Shown piece after piece: positions 23,328 to 36,445 of a DNA stretch of 64,000 nt. Position 1 is the first letter of the stretch. The number at the start of each line of letters is the position of its first letter. The DNA is from Pardosa pseudoannulata. Its lineage: Eukaryota > Arthropoda > Arachnida > Araneae > Lycosidae. The notes beneath the pieces are model-generated. The model had not been told where the DNA came from, did not search any database, and saw only the letters and a list, made by a program, of their open reading frames with translations. The position numbers and the translations under genes were made by a program. The stretch lies in contig CM063498.1 of the NCBI GenBank assembly GCA_032207245.1, positions 57,434,170 to 57,498,169 of the forward strand, written 5' to 3'.

Positions 23328-24096
23328 CAGTCTGTATGTGATATTGTCAGCTCAGCGGTCCAGAAAAGTCAGGTCATATAAACGAGGTGACCATATATGC
23401 GGAACAATACAACTCTATTGAATTATGGCAGGATTATATTCACCTAATAAACAAATAATTATTCTTTTAAGAACATTTTAAAGATTAATTCGAGAAGTAA
23501 AAACTACATTAAAAATATGCAATTTTGGGGGGGGATTTATTAGCTTACCTTATTAATCACAGTACAGCACACGTACATAGGTGCATTCATGTTCAACGTG
23601 TTTAAAAATATCACATATACAAGTTTGCTTCCTTTTGTTGGTTGTTAACACAACTTTTTATAAGTCCCTAATAGCTTTTAAATGATCATCTGCTGCTTCG
23701 GAATTAGTAAAATAACACCTCAGGTCAAGTATGAGAGAGATAACTTCGACGAATAAACAGACAGATGTTCACTTGTTATCAGGGGGGACGAGAACTGAAA
23801 GAGGTGGAAAACTCTGACGATGAGTCTACACAAGCAAGAAAGGGGGAAAGAGAGGAAAATAAAGGTTTGAATTCAGTTCGTCTCCGATTTCGCAATTTAA
23901 CTTCTTTAAAAAAAAAGAAAAAAACTCGTTGAAGACATGAAACTGACCCTATAACCGGTAACAAGAAAAAGAAAATGACTGTATAAGCGGTGCGCTTTAA
24001 CACATGTTCCCTATTGAGTTAGACGGAACTTTAGAAAACTGACCATATAAGCAGGTTCAACTTATAAGCGGGTGACCATATAACCGGTACTGACTG
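23328..24096. mobile_element. pogo/Tigger-like element with TA flanks
   Basis: The right end, read inward, is CAGTCAGTACCGGTTATATG. The left end is CAGTCTGTATGTGATATTGT. They agree at the outermost bases and in GTCA further in, and both are bordered by TA. Several subterminal copies of ACCATATAAGCGG/ACCATATAACCGG lie near 23385 and 23940-24090, a feature of Tigger ends. No transposase is recognised. A low-complexity frame at 23779-24003 is spurious. Confidence 0.6.
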
Positions 24097-24121
24097 TACT
24101 AAAGCTGTCGAGCATAATTAA

Positions 24122-24726
24122 CCCTACGAGTGGAACACACCGATTAAAAAAAGTCTCCAAAAATACACTAAAGGTTTATTGTGTCAATGGACCAAAGCGT
24201 TCTAAGATTTTTTTCCTTCACCCTTTGTCGACTAGAATGGAATACGGGAAACCCACCCTCATTATTGTCCCTTTACTTCCGGTTTATAAATAGCTATATA
24301 AATAGATATTATAGATTGTTAATTTTAAATACACATGAAGCTCGTCAAGTCTCGAAGAGCATCCCATAAGAAATAATGGATTCTAAAAGTACAGATAAAA
24401 ATATTCTTTAATATAATTATTTATATTATTTTGCGAAAGTTATCCAAGATATTAAAGTGGTGCAATTAGAGATACATCTGTTACCTCAAATGAAATACTT
24501 CGAAATAGAGATTTACAAAGCCATGAAAAGCTACCAGCGTCTTTGTGTTTCAGGGAGTAGGGGTGCATCCCTCAATAAATGTCAGTCAAAGAGGGATGCA
24601 ATTTCTGAACAATCGACCTGATCTCTTACCTCAAACACTGTCAGAAATGTACATTACATCCATTTTCAGAACGTTTTTCAGAGGTCATCGGTTTGGCGGA
24701 ATTGTACGTGCGAACCGCTTAGAGGG
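24122..24726. mobile_element. piggyBac-type MITE, copy B
   Basis: Flanked by TTAA at 24118-24121 and 24727-24730, with terminal repeats CCCTACGAGTGG at the left and, read inward from the right, CCCTCTAAGCGG. It is the inverted counterpart of 2822-3467. The two copies align along their whole length with scattered substitutions and small indels. Confidence 0.85.
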
Positions 24727-24730
24727 TTAA

Positions 24731-25503
24731 AAAAACGAATAGCCGTAGAAAGTTGAAATTTTGTATTAAGGAACGTTGGTTAAACCTACTTATGCACTTC
24801 TATTTTTAATTTTAATCCATTCTCTATATTACAAAAAATTTCATGAAATTATGCAAGAACGCTACCTACAGCAATGAAAACAGAGATATATCGTATTCAT
24901 ATGCAGTTGAAACAATACTTTTTAAACAGTTGGAAACACTGGCTTTTAAGTTCATTAATTATAGCTACAATATATAGTAGTATAATATTATGTTATATAA
25001 AAATACATATAAAATTAAAATAATTCTAAGGACGTATCATTCAATCAAAAGGAAACTTTGTGATTAGTTTAATAACCGTACAAAGAGTTCATGTTGTAAA
25101 ATATATTTTTTTTAATAATTTTGCTTTATATCAAAAACGAATAAGAAAAATACCTACCTCGAATTATTATACTGTAGCAAGCTATGAATTAGGTTTACTT
25201 TGTTTTTTTCTGTTGTTGTTTTTGTTTTTCGAAAGTTTTATTACAAATTAAGGGCAAATGCAGCAAAAGAACTTAAGATGACAATGGACCTTGAAATTCA
25301 CCTTTTAAAATATTTAACTTTTTTAACGTATTCTTCTAAGGAGCAGTAATAATACTTCTGCGTAAAACATATAAAACACTAAAAACAGTTCTTGGTTAAA
25401 ACAGAAAACAATTTCCAAGACATCGAGTGGTCTAAACACCATTCTTTGAAAATTCTCCTTAGATTATTTGCTAATTATTTTCATTGTCATCATGTTTGCA
25501 TTT
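24731..25503. other. AT-rich intergenic DNA, nothing recognised
   Basis: No gene or repeat end supported. Confidence 0.4.
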
Positions 25504-25511
25504 ATATAGAG

Positions 25512-25994
25512 CAGGGATGGACAAACTTTTTCAGCTGCGGACCAAAAATCGAGAGAAAATAAGTTTGGCGGGCCAAGATAATTTTTTCTAAAATTTTAAA
25601 AACAATATACAAGTACCTAACGGTTTAAATACGTTAATAAGATGAATGAAATTGCGATTTCATTTTTAAAAGTTCCTTATACTGAGGTTCGAAGTGAGAT
25701 GTACTGATTTTAAGGAACGATGCTAAATGCTCATCTGTCAGTCTACTTCTGAAATTATTCTTTCTAAGGTTCAAAGTTGAAAACACTTGTTCACATATAA
25801 GAAGCAAATATACCGCTGATCTTTTGGGCATGAGATAATAAATTTGGGATATAATATTTAAGCAAAGTGGAAAAGCAGATGGATATGTAATGTATAAATA
25901 CATATTTCTTTTAATTTGCCTCGGACCGGCATCTTAAATTTCTATCCGCGGGCCGGATAAAACTTTCCGGCGGGCCGAAGTTTGCCCATCCCTG
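25512..25994 (-). mobile_element. hAT transposon relic with perfect 8-bp target duplication
   Basis: The ends CAGGGATGGACAAACTT and AAGTTTGCCCATCCCTG are a 17-bp inverted repeat with one mismatch. Both flanks are ATATAGAG (25504-25511 and 25995-26002), with central TA. A 'gcgggcc' rich subterminal block is present at both ends. The 483-bp element keeps only the transposase C-terminus. Confidence 0.92.
25634..25903 (-). pseudogene. hAT transposase C-terminal fragment
   Basis: 89 codons. The stretch CEQVFSTLNLRKNNFRSRL followed by TDEHLASFLKIS is the hAT C-terminal dimerisation motif. The catalytic core is absent. The N-terminal third of the frame is probably read across deleted sequence. Confidence 0.8.
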
Positions 25995-26002
25995 ATATAG
26001 AG

Positions 26003-26826
26003 TATCGATTTTTACTTACATTAAAAATAACTCATATAAAGGAATTATTTGAAAATACTGAAATCTCTAGACATTTTTTCTTTATTTCACTGTATTAACT
26101 CTCTGTAATTCCAGAAAGTACTTTATGTTTTAAAAAAGCATGGCCAGTTGTTTTGCATATATTAATAGAAGATGTCCCAAAATTTGTGAAAGATTAAAGG
26201 AGAAGTAATGCACCTGGAATATTCTGAAGTACGATACTAAAACATTAAACTGAAAAAAAAAGTATTTCCAGCTTTTAAAATAAGGATGTGATTAAAAAAA
26301 TGATAAAAAATATTAAGTAAAATAATCATTCAACCGGAAAATTTTCAATTTATTATGAAGAGTATCCCTAGTTTGATACTTTTAGGGAAAAAACATTCAT
26401 ATATTTGTTCGAATTTCGTCATTTTGAAGGTCTTCTACCTCATAAAAATTCAATTTATTTAACATCCTAAATGCATTTTAGTAAAACTTTTATATCTATT
26501 TAACTGTTAATCTTAATCATATTTCAATACAAACCTCAATTTATTTGAACATTCATAAGTAATTGTATTTGAAATACAAGTAAAAAATGTATCATATATT
26601 TCCCACAATTTTAAATATTATTTAAATTTAAAGTGCTTTAATTAATAACATTTTTTTAAATAAAGTAAATACAATGGTTTATCCCTTTAAAGTTCACCTA
26701 AATAAACTCATTGGAATTTAGTGTAATTAATGTATAAATGTTTTCTATGAACCTTGTAAATGTAAAATATATGATACATTTTCTTTACATTCCTTGGGAG
26801 GGTTTGCCTTTGAGGATACCTAAGAA
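26003..26826. other. AT-rich intergenic DNA, nothing recognised
   Basis: No supported feature. Confidence 0.4.
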
Positions 26827-27001
26827 GGGTTTGGTTTGGAGTGCTACGATCTACTTTTTGCAACACGAGGGCTAATGAGACCGGGACCTACTGCTTAAAG
26901 CCGATTCCGGACGGCTACGAACATCCATGCCCCAGTGGGATTCGAACCCAAGAACTCCGGTTCCGAAGGCCAGCACCCTAACCAATCAACCACCGTTAGG
27001 C
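26827..27001 (-). mobile_element. tRNA-derived SINE
   Basis: Full-length minus-strand copy with tail GGTTTGGTTTGG, the body 'gagaccgggacctactgctt' and B box GGTTCGAATCC. The A-box region is partly mutated (accaatcaaccacc). No clear flanking duplication. Confidence 0.88.
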
Positions 27002-28082
27002 AAGGAGGTTTTGAGATGTGATTTTACTGACTAACCCCTCCCCTTGTACAGCTTGAATATTATACTTTTTAAAATTTTAACTATACTAGAAGAACAATAA
27101 ATAAAAATCCTTAAAATGTTATAATAAATAAATAGCTTAACATTATTTGGGGTATTTTATTTGGGATAATACGAAGGATAAAGTGAATTAATGACTGCTC
27201 AGGTACAGCAAGTTTAAATACATATATTTCAAAAGAAAAAATAAATTAAATGTAGAGCTATCATCTGTTGTAAATTTAAAATGTCAAAAACATAAAAAAA
27301 AAATCGAAAAATCATCCATGTCTCTAAAAAGTTTTTTTTTTAATTGCAGAAGCTCTTGATTCTACATTATTGGCTTCCATACATCACAGATGTATGGGAT
27401 TAGAGCTGTAAATAATTATGCAAAGGTAAAGTACTCCAAAAAGTAAAGTTTAAAAGAAAGATGTTTAATAGGTGGTTTCGCTACGAAACCACTGTCCGCT
27501 AAAGGGTTAACTTGAGAAAAAATTTTCCCGATAACATCGTTTTATTGCTTTAAAAGTTTGCCATATTTATAATGAAATATTTTCTTCATTAAATTTATTT
27601 AAAAAATTATTACTTATGTTAGATATGTATCATTGATTATAATACAGTAATCTAAATTAGTTAATTAATAAAATAGACTTTGTAAATTTATGTTATATTT
27701 GATTTTAGCTTTATTTCTTCATGCATTTTTATCCGAAAAATGTTTTTCCTTAAAGGTAGAAATTTAATTTTTAATACAAATCTCAAAAGAGTTTTTGGTG
27801 TTTTAAATTTTTATTATAGAATTTAAAAGCATCGATCTTTTCATAAAATTAAAGTAAAGATCTTTGTTGACTTTTCTACATCTTAGTTCATTATGTTGTA
27901 AAAAAAATACAGTATACTTCAATTTAAGAAAATTTAGCACTTATATATAGAGATATTAATAACAATTAGTTTTTAATTAAATTAAATTACTTTTTACTCT
28001 ACCTTTATCACATGGTAGCATAGTTCACTATCTACCATGGATCATACTACTATGTACCATGGTAGCATGGATCACTGTGTAG
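27002..28082. other. AT-rich intergenic DNA with short palindromes
   Basis: It holds a 9-bp-stem hairpin at about 27481-27505 next to CCGCTAAAGGGTTAA (a possible lone piggyBac-type end). A cluster of ACCATGG/CATGGTAGCAT motifs in both orientations lies at about 28013-28077. No gene. Confidence 0.4.
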
Positions 28083-28471
28083 AATAGTTATGCCTAAAAA
28101 TATATTACAGTCTATTATTATTATTATTCCTAATTACCTCCCAAAACCATTTAAAAATAGCAAATCTCACATTTTAACTATCAAAAGACGTACTGAATAA
28201 TACTGAATTATTCTTATAAAAATAAAATAGAATTAATCAATTTTAAAAATTAATGAAAATTGGTTCTAATTACCTATGAATTATATTGGGATAAATCTGT
28301 ACAACTTTCAAGGATTACTATTGATGAAAAATTAATATTGATAAATTTTATGATTAAATATAGGAAACTTTTCGATTAAATGTAACTAACGCTTATCATA
28401 ATAAATGTATTACAAAAAAGTTAAGATGGTATTCAACACACATTTCCCTTTGTATCACCCATTTGAAATTC
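28083..28471 (+). repeat. Isolated partial copy of the ~570-bp repeat
   Basis: This block (from 'agttatgcctaaaaatatatt' to 'cccatttgaaatt') matches the units of the 31125-32945 array in the same orientation, with more divergence. It lies on the other side of innexin 2 from the array. Confidence 0.85.
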
Positions 28472-29259
28472 AACAAGATTTTTCAACATGCTAATGTATT
28501 ATTTTTAAATTGATTCACATGGTTGTTTGTACAGAAATCTCTGTGATATCGTGACATGCTACATCAAACAAACAAATAGTACTATTGAATTTAAACGAGT
28601 GCAGGAGAAAAATTAAATTTATTATCTGAATTCATAAATGAATTGAATGCATAAAAAGATGTAAATAAACTTGTTTAAGACCTTTAAATGCGGAAAAACA
28701 CAATCCAATGATATTTTTATTGTTTTAACATATTTTCTTATCCTGAAACTTCTTTCAAAGTTCGAGATTATTTAAGTCTGAAAATAATAACTTAAATACT
28801 TGCACTCAACTACAATGGTCAATCCAGAGCATTGACCAAATAAATAACGCACATTTCTTACAGAAGTCAAGAAAAAAAATTAACCCTCAAAAATTCTTGA
28901 TCTAATCGTACGTATGGAAATAGGAACAATACCCTTCACTGTAGAAACACTCAAATATTTGTCTAAAATTTTCATTCTATTTCAGATTAAACATTGAAAT
29001 ATATTCGAAATGTAGCAAGCTATTATAGTTACTGATATAGCACATATTATATACACTACCATTTTCTTTCAGGCACTTATAAGAAGGCATTCACTTTGAA
29101 TTACGAATTGAGCAGGCAACAACTACAGAAAGCGAAAAATTATTTCAAATTTTAAAAATGAGCTGTCAAATGTTACGAATTTTCCTGTTTCTGAATCCTA
29201 TTCAAGCAAAAGTGACACTCACAAACTGTTATTTCAAAACACACAATTATTATAAACGT
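28472..29259. other. 3' flank of innexin 2, AT-rich
   Basis: No other gene. No canonical AATAAA is seen close to the stop in the sense direction, so the 3' end is not placed. Confidence 0.35.
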
Positions 29260-30375
29260 TTAAAATGATCTAAAATTTTCAAGAGCACGTTTGTCCAGCA
29301 GTTTCTCCCCTTCTTTCAGTTCACCTGCGAACTCCTTGATTAAATCCCGAAAGTGAAGTGGTTCGATATTTTTGCATAACAGGTACAGCACAAACCAGTC
29401 GCCTAAATGTACTCTAGACATAACAAGGTGAAGATCCTTTTTATCCGTGACTCTTGTCCTGGAGCGCAAAACCAGAAAACGTGCTGCGGGCCACAAGATA
29501 ATCATAATTCTGTAAGCCAGGATGATTGCTGACAAAACCGCTAAAATGATAAACCAGAACCAGAGAAAGATGTAAATCTTCTCGTTCAGGATGTTCAAGG
29601 GAAGGATACACAAGGCATCGTGTCGCTGCACATCACCTGAGGATCCGTATCTGTGGAAAGTGCATTTAGTCATTCTGGGAAAGACCTTCACCATCGGATC
29701 ATTTCGGAACCCTTGGTCGAGATTCGTGAAGCGCAGGACTTCGACTCCGTACTTGCTGAACTCTCCTCCAAGAAAAGTATCTATTAAGTAAATCTGTCCG
29801 ATAACGTTTACGAAATTCAAGACTTCACAGAACGTGAAGCAGGCTATGTACATAGAATGATTGTACATGTGCGACTTTAGATATTCGATCAGTAGCTGCT
29901 TGCTTTCATCCCTGTCTTCCTGCTTTAACACGGGACAGTTGAGGCCAAGCACGAGGGTCTTGATTTTGCCTCCTTCCCAAGTTTTCCAGAGATATCTCGG
30001 TATGTAGAAAAATATCGCCTGCAGAAACAACACAAAACACACCCACTGGTAATAGGAGTGATATTTCTTAGCCTGACCAGGTGTGAATTTGTCGATGCCC
30101 GGATGCGGCACTTCAACTCCTACTTTCTTCTCCCAGGCATCAGGCAACGTGAAAGTCGTATGGATCCAGCAATAAGTTTCTATGACGTTTTCGGGGATGT
30201 CGTCGTTCTGTATGCAGTCTATGGGATCGCCGAAATACTGCCTGCAGGTGACTAGAATGCTGAAAGCAACCAGGACGATAACTGTGAACTTGTAATGGAG
30301 GCGGAAGATGTTATTGTCGATGCAAATTCCATCGATCTTCACGATTTCCTTTAGCGATTCGAACACGTCGAACAT
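29260..30375 (-). CDS. inx2-like: Innexin, Inx2-like, paralogue 2
   Basis: A complete 371-residue innexin in one exon. The N-terminus (MFDVFESLKEIVKIDGICID, then NNIFRLHYK) is the arrangement of arthropod Inx2, so I call it Inx2-like. Strict orthology needs a tree. Membrane segments lie near 31-47, 109-127, 174-198 and 266-293. YYQWV is at 108-112. Loop cysteines are C54/C69 and C238/C256, with spacing identical to the neighbours. The second segment ends in the conserved FYIPRYLW. The product forms intercellular channels or hemichannels in the plasma membrane. The start at 30373-30375 fits the family N-terminus, which lines the pore. The region just upstream is GC-richer than average, as expected for a 5'-UTR or promoter. 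An acceptor-like CTCTAG lies about 35 nt before ATG. Stop TAA is at 29260-29262. Confidence 0.97.
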   Translation of the reverse strand: MFDVFESLKEIVKIDGICIDNNIFRLHYKFTVIVLVAFSILVTCRQYFGDPIDCIQNDDIPENVIETYCWIHTTFTLPDAWEKKVGVEVPHPGIDKFTPGQAKKYHSYYQWVCFVLFLQAIFFYIPRYLWKTWEGGKIKTLVLGLNCPVLKQEDRDESKQLLIEYLKSHMYNHSMYIACFTFCEVLNFVNVIGQIYLIDTFLGGEFSKYGVEVLRFTNLDQGFRNDPMVKVFPRMTKCTFHRYGSSGDVQRHDALCILPLNILNEKIYIFLWFWFIILAVLSAIILAYRIMIILWPAARFLVLRSRTRVTDKKDLHLVMSRVHLGDWFVLYLLCKNIEPLHFRDLIKEFAGELKEGEKLLDKRALENFRSF

Positions 30376-31124
30376 CTTGATTCCCCGTTAGTTTGGCCGC
30401 AACTAGAGTCAAAGTTTCTTAGACGCAGACGTCAGCTTGCTGGATTTCATCGAACAGACATGCTAGCATCGGCAGAGCGATACCGCATCGAAACAATGCA
30501 TGTGAAAGAGAGAAGTACCGAGGGAATATTTCACTTTCTACTTTTTTTTATTTTCCTTTCTTATGCAACGGCGGCAGGACATTAAATCATTTTTCGTACA
30601 TTTATGGCGCTGAGCACGGTCTGCGCTGATTCAATCGCGAGTGTAAGAGAGTTTACGCGAGTTGTCCTGTGCGGTGGATGCAGAGCAATGAATGACGATG
30701 GGGCAAACTGCGTGATCATCACTAAATGAATCTCATTAACACCCTTGCGTCTATCAAGCGCCAGCATATTTCTAGCCTTGATGTAGTGATTCGGAAAAAT
30801 CAGTCTTTCGCTATTTTATTTCCGCGATTGGCATACGGCCATTATTTTCGATACTTCGGCTACTTTTTTTTAGGGAAAATAACAAGCGATCTATTTCTTT
30901 TTGATATTTGTTTAAAAAATTTGTTTTGTGTTTTTTAAATACGAATATAAAAAGGATAAAAATAAATTTCATGATTTTTAATATAAGCACCATAAAATAG
31001 TTTAATGAAGTCTGTTTACAACAGTTAGAAAATATTGTAGGATGAATTAAAGTTTAATTAACGATATTTTCCCTGTTTCTACTAAACAACGGAACTGAAT
31101 TCTCTCATGCTTTCATTTTCAACT
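30376..31124 (-). promoter_or_regulatory. Upstream region of innexin 2, GC-richer (possible 5'-UTR/promoter)
   Basis: 30376 to about 30740 has clearly more C, G and CpG than its surroundings. It directly precedes the start codon, so it probably holds leader and promoter. No unambiguous TATA box or initiator could be fixed. Beyond 30850 the DNA returns to A/T-rich sequence. Confidence 0.4.
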
Positions 31125-32945
31125 CTAAATTTAGTTTTATTAGTTCCAATACGCATTTTAGATTGATATTAAAACTTTTTTCGCCGTTTATATTTCACTT
31201 TTTTTGCCACATAAAAAATCAAGTTGAAATAACTGAGAAATTCTACTTCTTGAATGTACTAAGAATTTACTCAACAAATATTGTCTAATTAGAGGAGAAA
31301 AATACCTCTTTATGCAGTATTTAAGCATAAAAATATATTATAGTCTATTATTATCATTTCCAATTACCTTTCAAAACCATTTTAAAATAACAAATTTCAC
31401 ATTTTAACTGTCAAAAGACGTACTGAACAATACGGAATTATTCTTAAAAAATAAAATAGAATTAATTTATTTTAAAAACTAATGAAAATTGGTTCTAATT
31501 ACCTATGAAATTTATTGGGATAAATTTGTACAACTTTCAAGGATTACTATTGATGAAATATTAATATTGATATTTTTTATGATTAAATATAAGCAATTTT
31601 TCGCTTAAATGTAGCTAACGCTTATCATAATAAATGTAATACAAAAAAGTTAAGAAGGTATTAAACACACATTTCCATTTGCATCACCTATTTGAAATTT
31701 AGTTTTGGTAATTCCAATACTCAATTTAGATCGATATTAAAACTTTTTTCGCTGTTTATATTTCACTTTTTTTACCAAGTTAAAAAAATCAAGTTGAAAT
31801 AACTGAGAAATTCTACTTCTTGCATGTACTAAGAATTTACTCAACAAATATTGTCTAATTAGACGAGAAAAATACCTCTTTATGCAATAGTTATGCATAA
31901 AAATATATTATAGTCTATTATTATTATTTCCATTTGCCAACTAACTTTTAAAACCATTTTAAAATAACAAATTTCACATTTTAACTATTAAAAGACATAC
32001 TGAATAATATTGAAATATTCTTATAAAAATAAAATAGAATTAATTGATTTTAAAAACTAATAAAAATTGCTTCTAATTACCCATGAACTTTATTGGGATA
32101 AATTTGTACAACTTTCAAGGATTACTATTGATGAAAAATTAATATTTCTAAATTTTATGATTAAATATAGGCAATTTTTCGCTTAAATGTAACTAACGCT
32201 TATCATAATAAATGTAATACAAAAAGGTTAAGATGGTGTTCTACGCACATTAACCCTTTGTATCACCCATTTGAAATTTAGTTTTATTAGTTCCAATACT
32301 CAATTTTTTAGATCAATATTAGAACTTTTTTCGCTGTTTATATTTCACTTTATTTGCCCTATAAAAAATCAAGTTGGAATAACTGAGAAATTCTACTTTT
32401 TGCATGTACTAAGAATTTACTGTACAAATATTGTCTAATAAAGGAGAAAAATACCTCTTTATGCAATAGTTATGCTTAAAAATATATAATAGTCTATTAT
32501 TATTATTTCCAATTACCTTTCAAAACCATTTGAAAATAACAAATTTCACATTTTAACTGTCAAAAGACGTACTGAATAATACTGAATTATTCTTATAAAA
32601 ATAAAATAGAATTAATTTATTTTAAAAACTAATGAAAATTGGTTCTAATTACCTATGAACTTTACTGGGATAAATTTGTACAGCTTTCAAGGATTACTAC
32701 TGATGAAAAATTAATATTGATAAATTTTATGATTAAATATAGGCAATTTCTCGCTTAAATGTAACTAACGCTTATCAAAATAAAAGTAATACGAAAAAGT
32801 TAAGATGGTAATCAACATACATTTCCCTTTGCATCACCCATTTGAAATTTAGTTTTGGTAGTTTCAATACTCATTTTAGATCGATATTAAAACCTTTTTC
32901 GCTGTTTATATTTCAATTTTTTTGCCAAGTTAAAAAAATCAAGCA
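31125..32945 (+). repeat. Tandem array of a ~570-bp unit, about 3.2 copies
   Basis: The phase mark 'aaaatatatta/tagtctatta' recurs at about 31330, 31900 and 32478 (spacing 570 and 578). Units share TAACGCTTATCATAATAAA, TTTTTCGCTGTTTATATTTC and a run through 'caactttcaaggattacta'. The array begins about 0.75 kb upstream of innexin 2 and has a partial sister copy at 28083-28471. No coding capacity is seen. Confidence 0.92.
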
Positions 32946-33011
32946 CATTTGTTGTCTATTTGTACGTTCTTTTATAACTCAAGATCCAAATAACCAATCA
33001 TACCATATATG

Positions 33012-33804
<793 letters not shown>

Positions 33805-34129
33805 AATGTATATATGAAAGCAATTGTTTTATGAATGTAAAACGTTTTCTGATATTTTGAGCAAAAGTCTATCTCTAATTTTTGTATTCTAATATTTGGT
33901 TCAAAAATCTCTTTTTAAAATAATTTAAAAAAAAATAAATCCCATAATTTTTTATGGAAAATTAGAGATCTCAATCTATACAGGAGAAAATATGTCAGAT
34001 GAAACGGTATGTTAAAGATTTTTTTCAAAAAATTTTACTTAAAAGTTAATTTTTGTTCATTTTTTTTATTTATCAATATCCATTTCCACCCTCATTGTCT
34101 TGCATGTATCAAAAAGTCGAGTATAGCGC

Positions 34130-34325
34130 ATCAAACTAAGTCAAGTGCTGCTCTTCGAAACCGGAGTTTGCGGGTTCGAATACTGCTGGAAGCATGAATA
34201 TTTGTAGCCGTACGAAATCGGCTTTAAGGAGTAGGTCCCTGTCTCATTAACCCTCGTATGTAAAACAGTAGACCGTAGCCCGTAAGCCGTTTAAATAAAA
34301 TAAAACTAAACTAAATCAAATCCAA
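34130..34325 (+). mobile_element. tRNA-derived SINE, degraded head
   Basis: Plus-strand copy. It shows 'agtgctgctcttcgaaaccgg', B box GGTTCGAATAC, and the body 'cgaaatcggctttaaggagt'. The tail is 'aaataaaataaaactaaact'. Confidence 0.78.
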
Positions 34326-34377
34326 TGCTTATTTTTCATACGAGGAAATAAAAATATTTTTCTTTGAAATTGATTTC

Positions 34378-34475
34378 TGAGACTGTGTAAACGTCCATGC
34401 CAGCAGGAGAGTAGAACCCACGATCTTCGTTACGAAAGAGCAGCGCCCTACCCATTCGTCCATATTTGGCAACTA
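34378..34475 (-). mobile_element. tRNA-derived SINE, head only
   Basis: The minus-strand head (A box through B box) is recognisable, while the body and tail are missing. It faces the copy at 34130. Confidence 0.65.
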
Positions 34476-35434
34476 TCTGTTGTATGAAGTAAGAATAAAT
34501 TATCAAAATCACCGAAAAAAATGGGATAGTTAATTAAACTCCGAAGCGTTATATCCCAGTTCATTCACTTTTCTTTGTTTAAAAAGATTTATTCGTATTT
34601 CTTTTATGAAACAACGATGAGACTTGCGGTCGTGACTTGCTGTTCGAATAAATAAAATATAGAGATCGGGAAAGAAAGGAATTTTCTGAAAGGAGACAAT
34701 GTCTCGATAAATGCTAATTGTTGCTGAAAAGTTATTTGTGAAGTTAATAACATTTTTCTCTAAAGCATATACAAAGAATATAAACCAGAATTTCATTATT
34801 ACATTTCAACTAGCTTTGTATATATCCAGATTATCTCGAACCCTTCTTCCAATGGAGATGTATTCATTAAATTGAAAAGGAAAAAAACTATAAAAGTAGC
34901 AACCTTAGTCTACTTGTTTAATTGAACCAAAAGAGTTATATAACCAATTGCATATAATAGCTGAATTTATTGTCTTGCAAATCTTTCTATTGACTACATT
35001 TATTTCATGAAACTTAGATTTGTCGTGAAAGTATTGTACCGTTTGAAGATTATCCTTTATTCCTAAGCTGATTATGTAAATTTTCAGTTTTTTTCTGAAG
35101 GCCGTGTTAAGTTTTGTTGTCGAAAGCTTTTAAATTCATTATCCAGAAATCTTCTCCTGTTACTCATTTTGTTTTAGAATTAAAAATATGAAGTGTTAGT
35201 ACTGAGAAAACCTTGTAAATTTATTTTTCGTAGAATGTCTGAATAAATAGAATACTAGAAAACCAAATTCTGGGGATTCTAGTTAGTCCCAGGGTTTGCA
35301 TAGACGATAGCAGTAGAAAAATGCTTTATTTGTTTGCCCTTAGAAACATTTTGCAATCATAGTTACGGTATAAATTGAATTTTTTAAACTAATGTTTTAA
35401 GCTGTAACATCTATTGTATTTTTTAACATGTTCA
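34476..35434. other. AT-rich intergenic DNA, nothing recognised
   Basis: An 88-codon minus frame (34530-34796) has no recognisable domain and is not called. Confidence 0.4.
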
Positions 35435-36445
35435 ACACCTACTTATATATCCCCTATATAATAATAGCCTAAGTTATCTGTCCGTCTGTCCTCGAATTTA
35501 TGAAGTGGTTGGACCTGGAATGAATACAGTCATCCATACTGGATTCTGGATGAATTAGGGTTAGAAAAATTCAAAGCTAATTCAAAAACGTTCGAAATCT
35601 ACCCCTTACCCTCTTTACAATCGTTTAATGCCATTATTTCAAGTCTTATTTTGCCAGGTCAAGAGCAGGCGAAGATTAAATTCATCAATTTATCACATTA
35701 TAAGTAGATGAAAATAACATTTTTTCTAGCATTATGACGTCATTCCTTTAACCATCTCATTTAATCATTTGTTATTTTAAATTGTTTAAATATAGTCTGC
35801 ATTATTTTCATACGTTTTATCACTGAAATTAGATAGTATATAAATAAATTTCTTTCAATTTGACTTAAATATTAGATTAGGTACACATGTGATAATTTAA
35901 AATTTAATCATCGATTATTTTTTGTTGCAAGGAAAATTTTATCACCGGTATAAGGCGATTTCACGCAGTAGGGCAAATTCTCAAATTATGACAATTCTGG
36001 CTTTAGTTTCAAACGGAAGGGCAGTTTGTCTATTGGCTGTTGTAAACCTGAAAATGAATGGGAAGGGCATTATAGTAGTTCGTGACGTTGCGACAAATTG
36101 CCTTATTAACAACAAATTCTTTTCATAAAAGTCTGAGTCTATTTCACGGACTAATAAATATCTAGCGTGTAAGTTATATATCTCTGAAAATTAAGAAGTT
36201 TGTTTTTTATACATAACCACACAGTCTGCAACCGATTAGCTAAATTTTGGACATCATTCATACATACTGCCAAATAATCACTGTCAATATTAAAACCTCT
36301 GCTGTCCATCCTATCACGTGCTATGACTAGATAAATTAAGGTTGGCAAATAACATGTGGTCAGTAAAGATAAACAAATTATAGAGCGTATACCAGATAAT
36401 TCTCAGCCAAAAAGCAAACCATTTTTTTACCCGCCTCATAGGGTT
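35435..36445. repeat. ~1-kb dispersed repeat, intact copy
   Basis: It begins near 'ataataatagcctaagttatc' with CTGTCCGTCTGTCC soon after, and ends near 'accatttttttacccgcc'. The same order of sequence is seen, badly eroded, at 39060-39830, and a third fragment at about 39820-39960. Its class is not established. No coding. Confidence 0.8.

Noticed and set aside
27481..27516. Lone piggyBac-type end (CCGCTAAAGGGTTAA with adjacent hairpin)
   Set aside because: No matching opposite end was found within several kb.
34530..34796. 88-codon minus-strand frame
   Set aside because: No recognisable motif or neighbour context. Random open frames of this size are expected in AT-rich DNA of this length.
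35922..36128. 68-codon plus frame inside the 1-kb dispersed repeat
   Set aside because: The eroded copy at 39 kb does not preserve it and no family is recognised.
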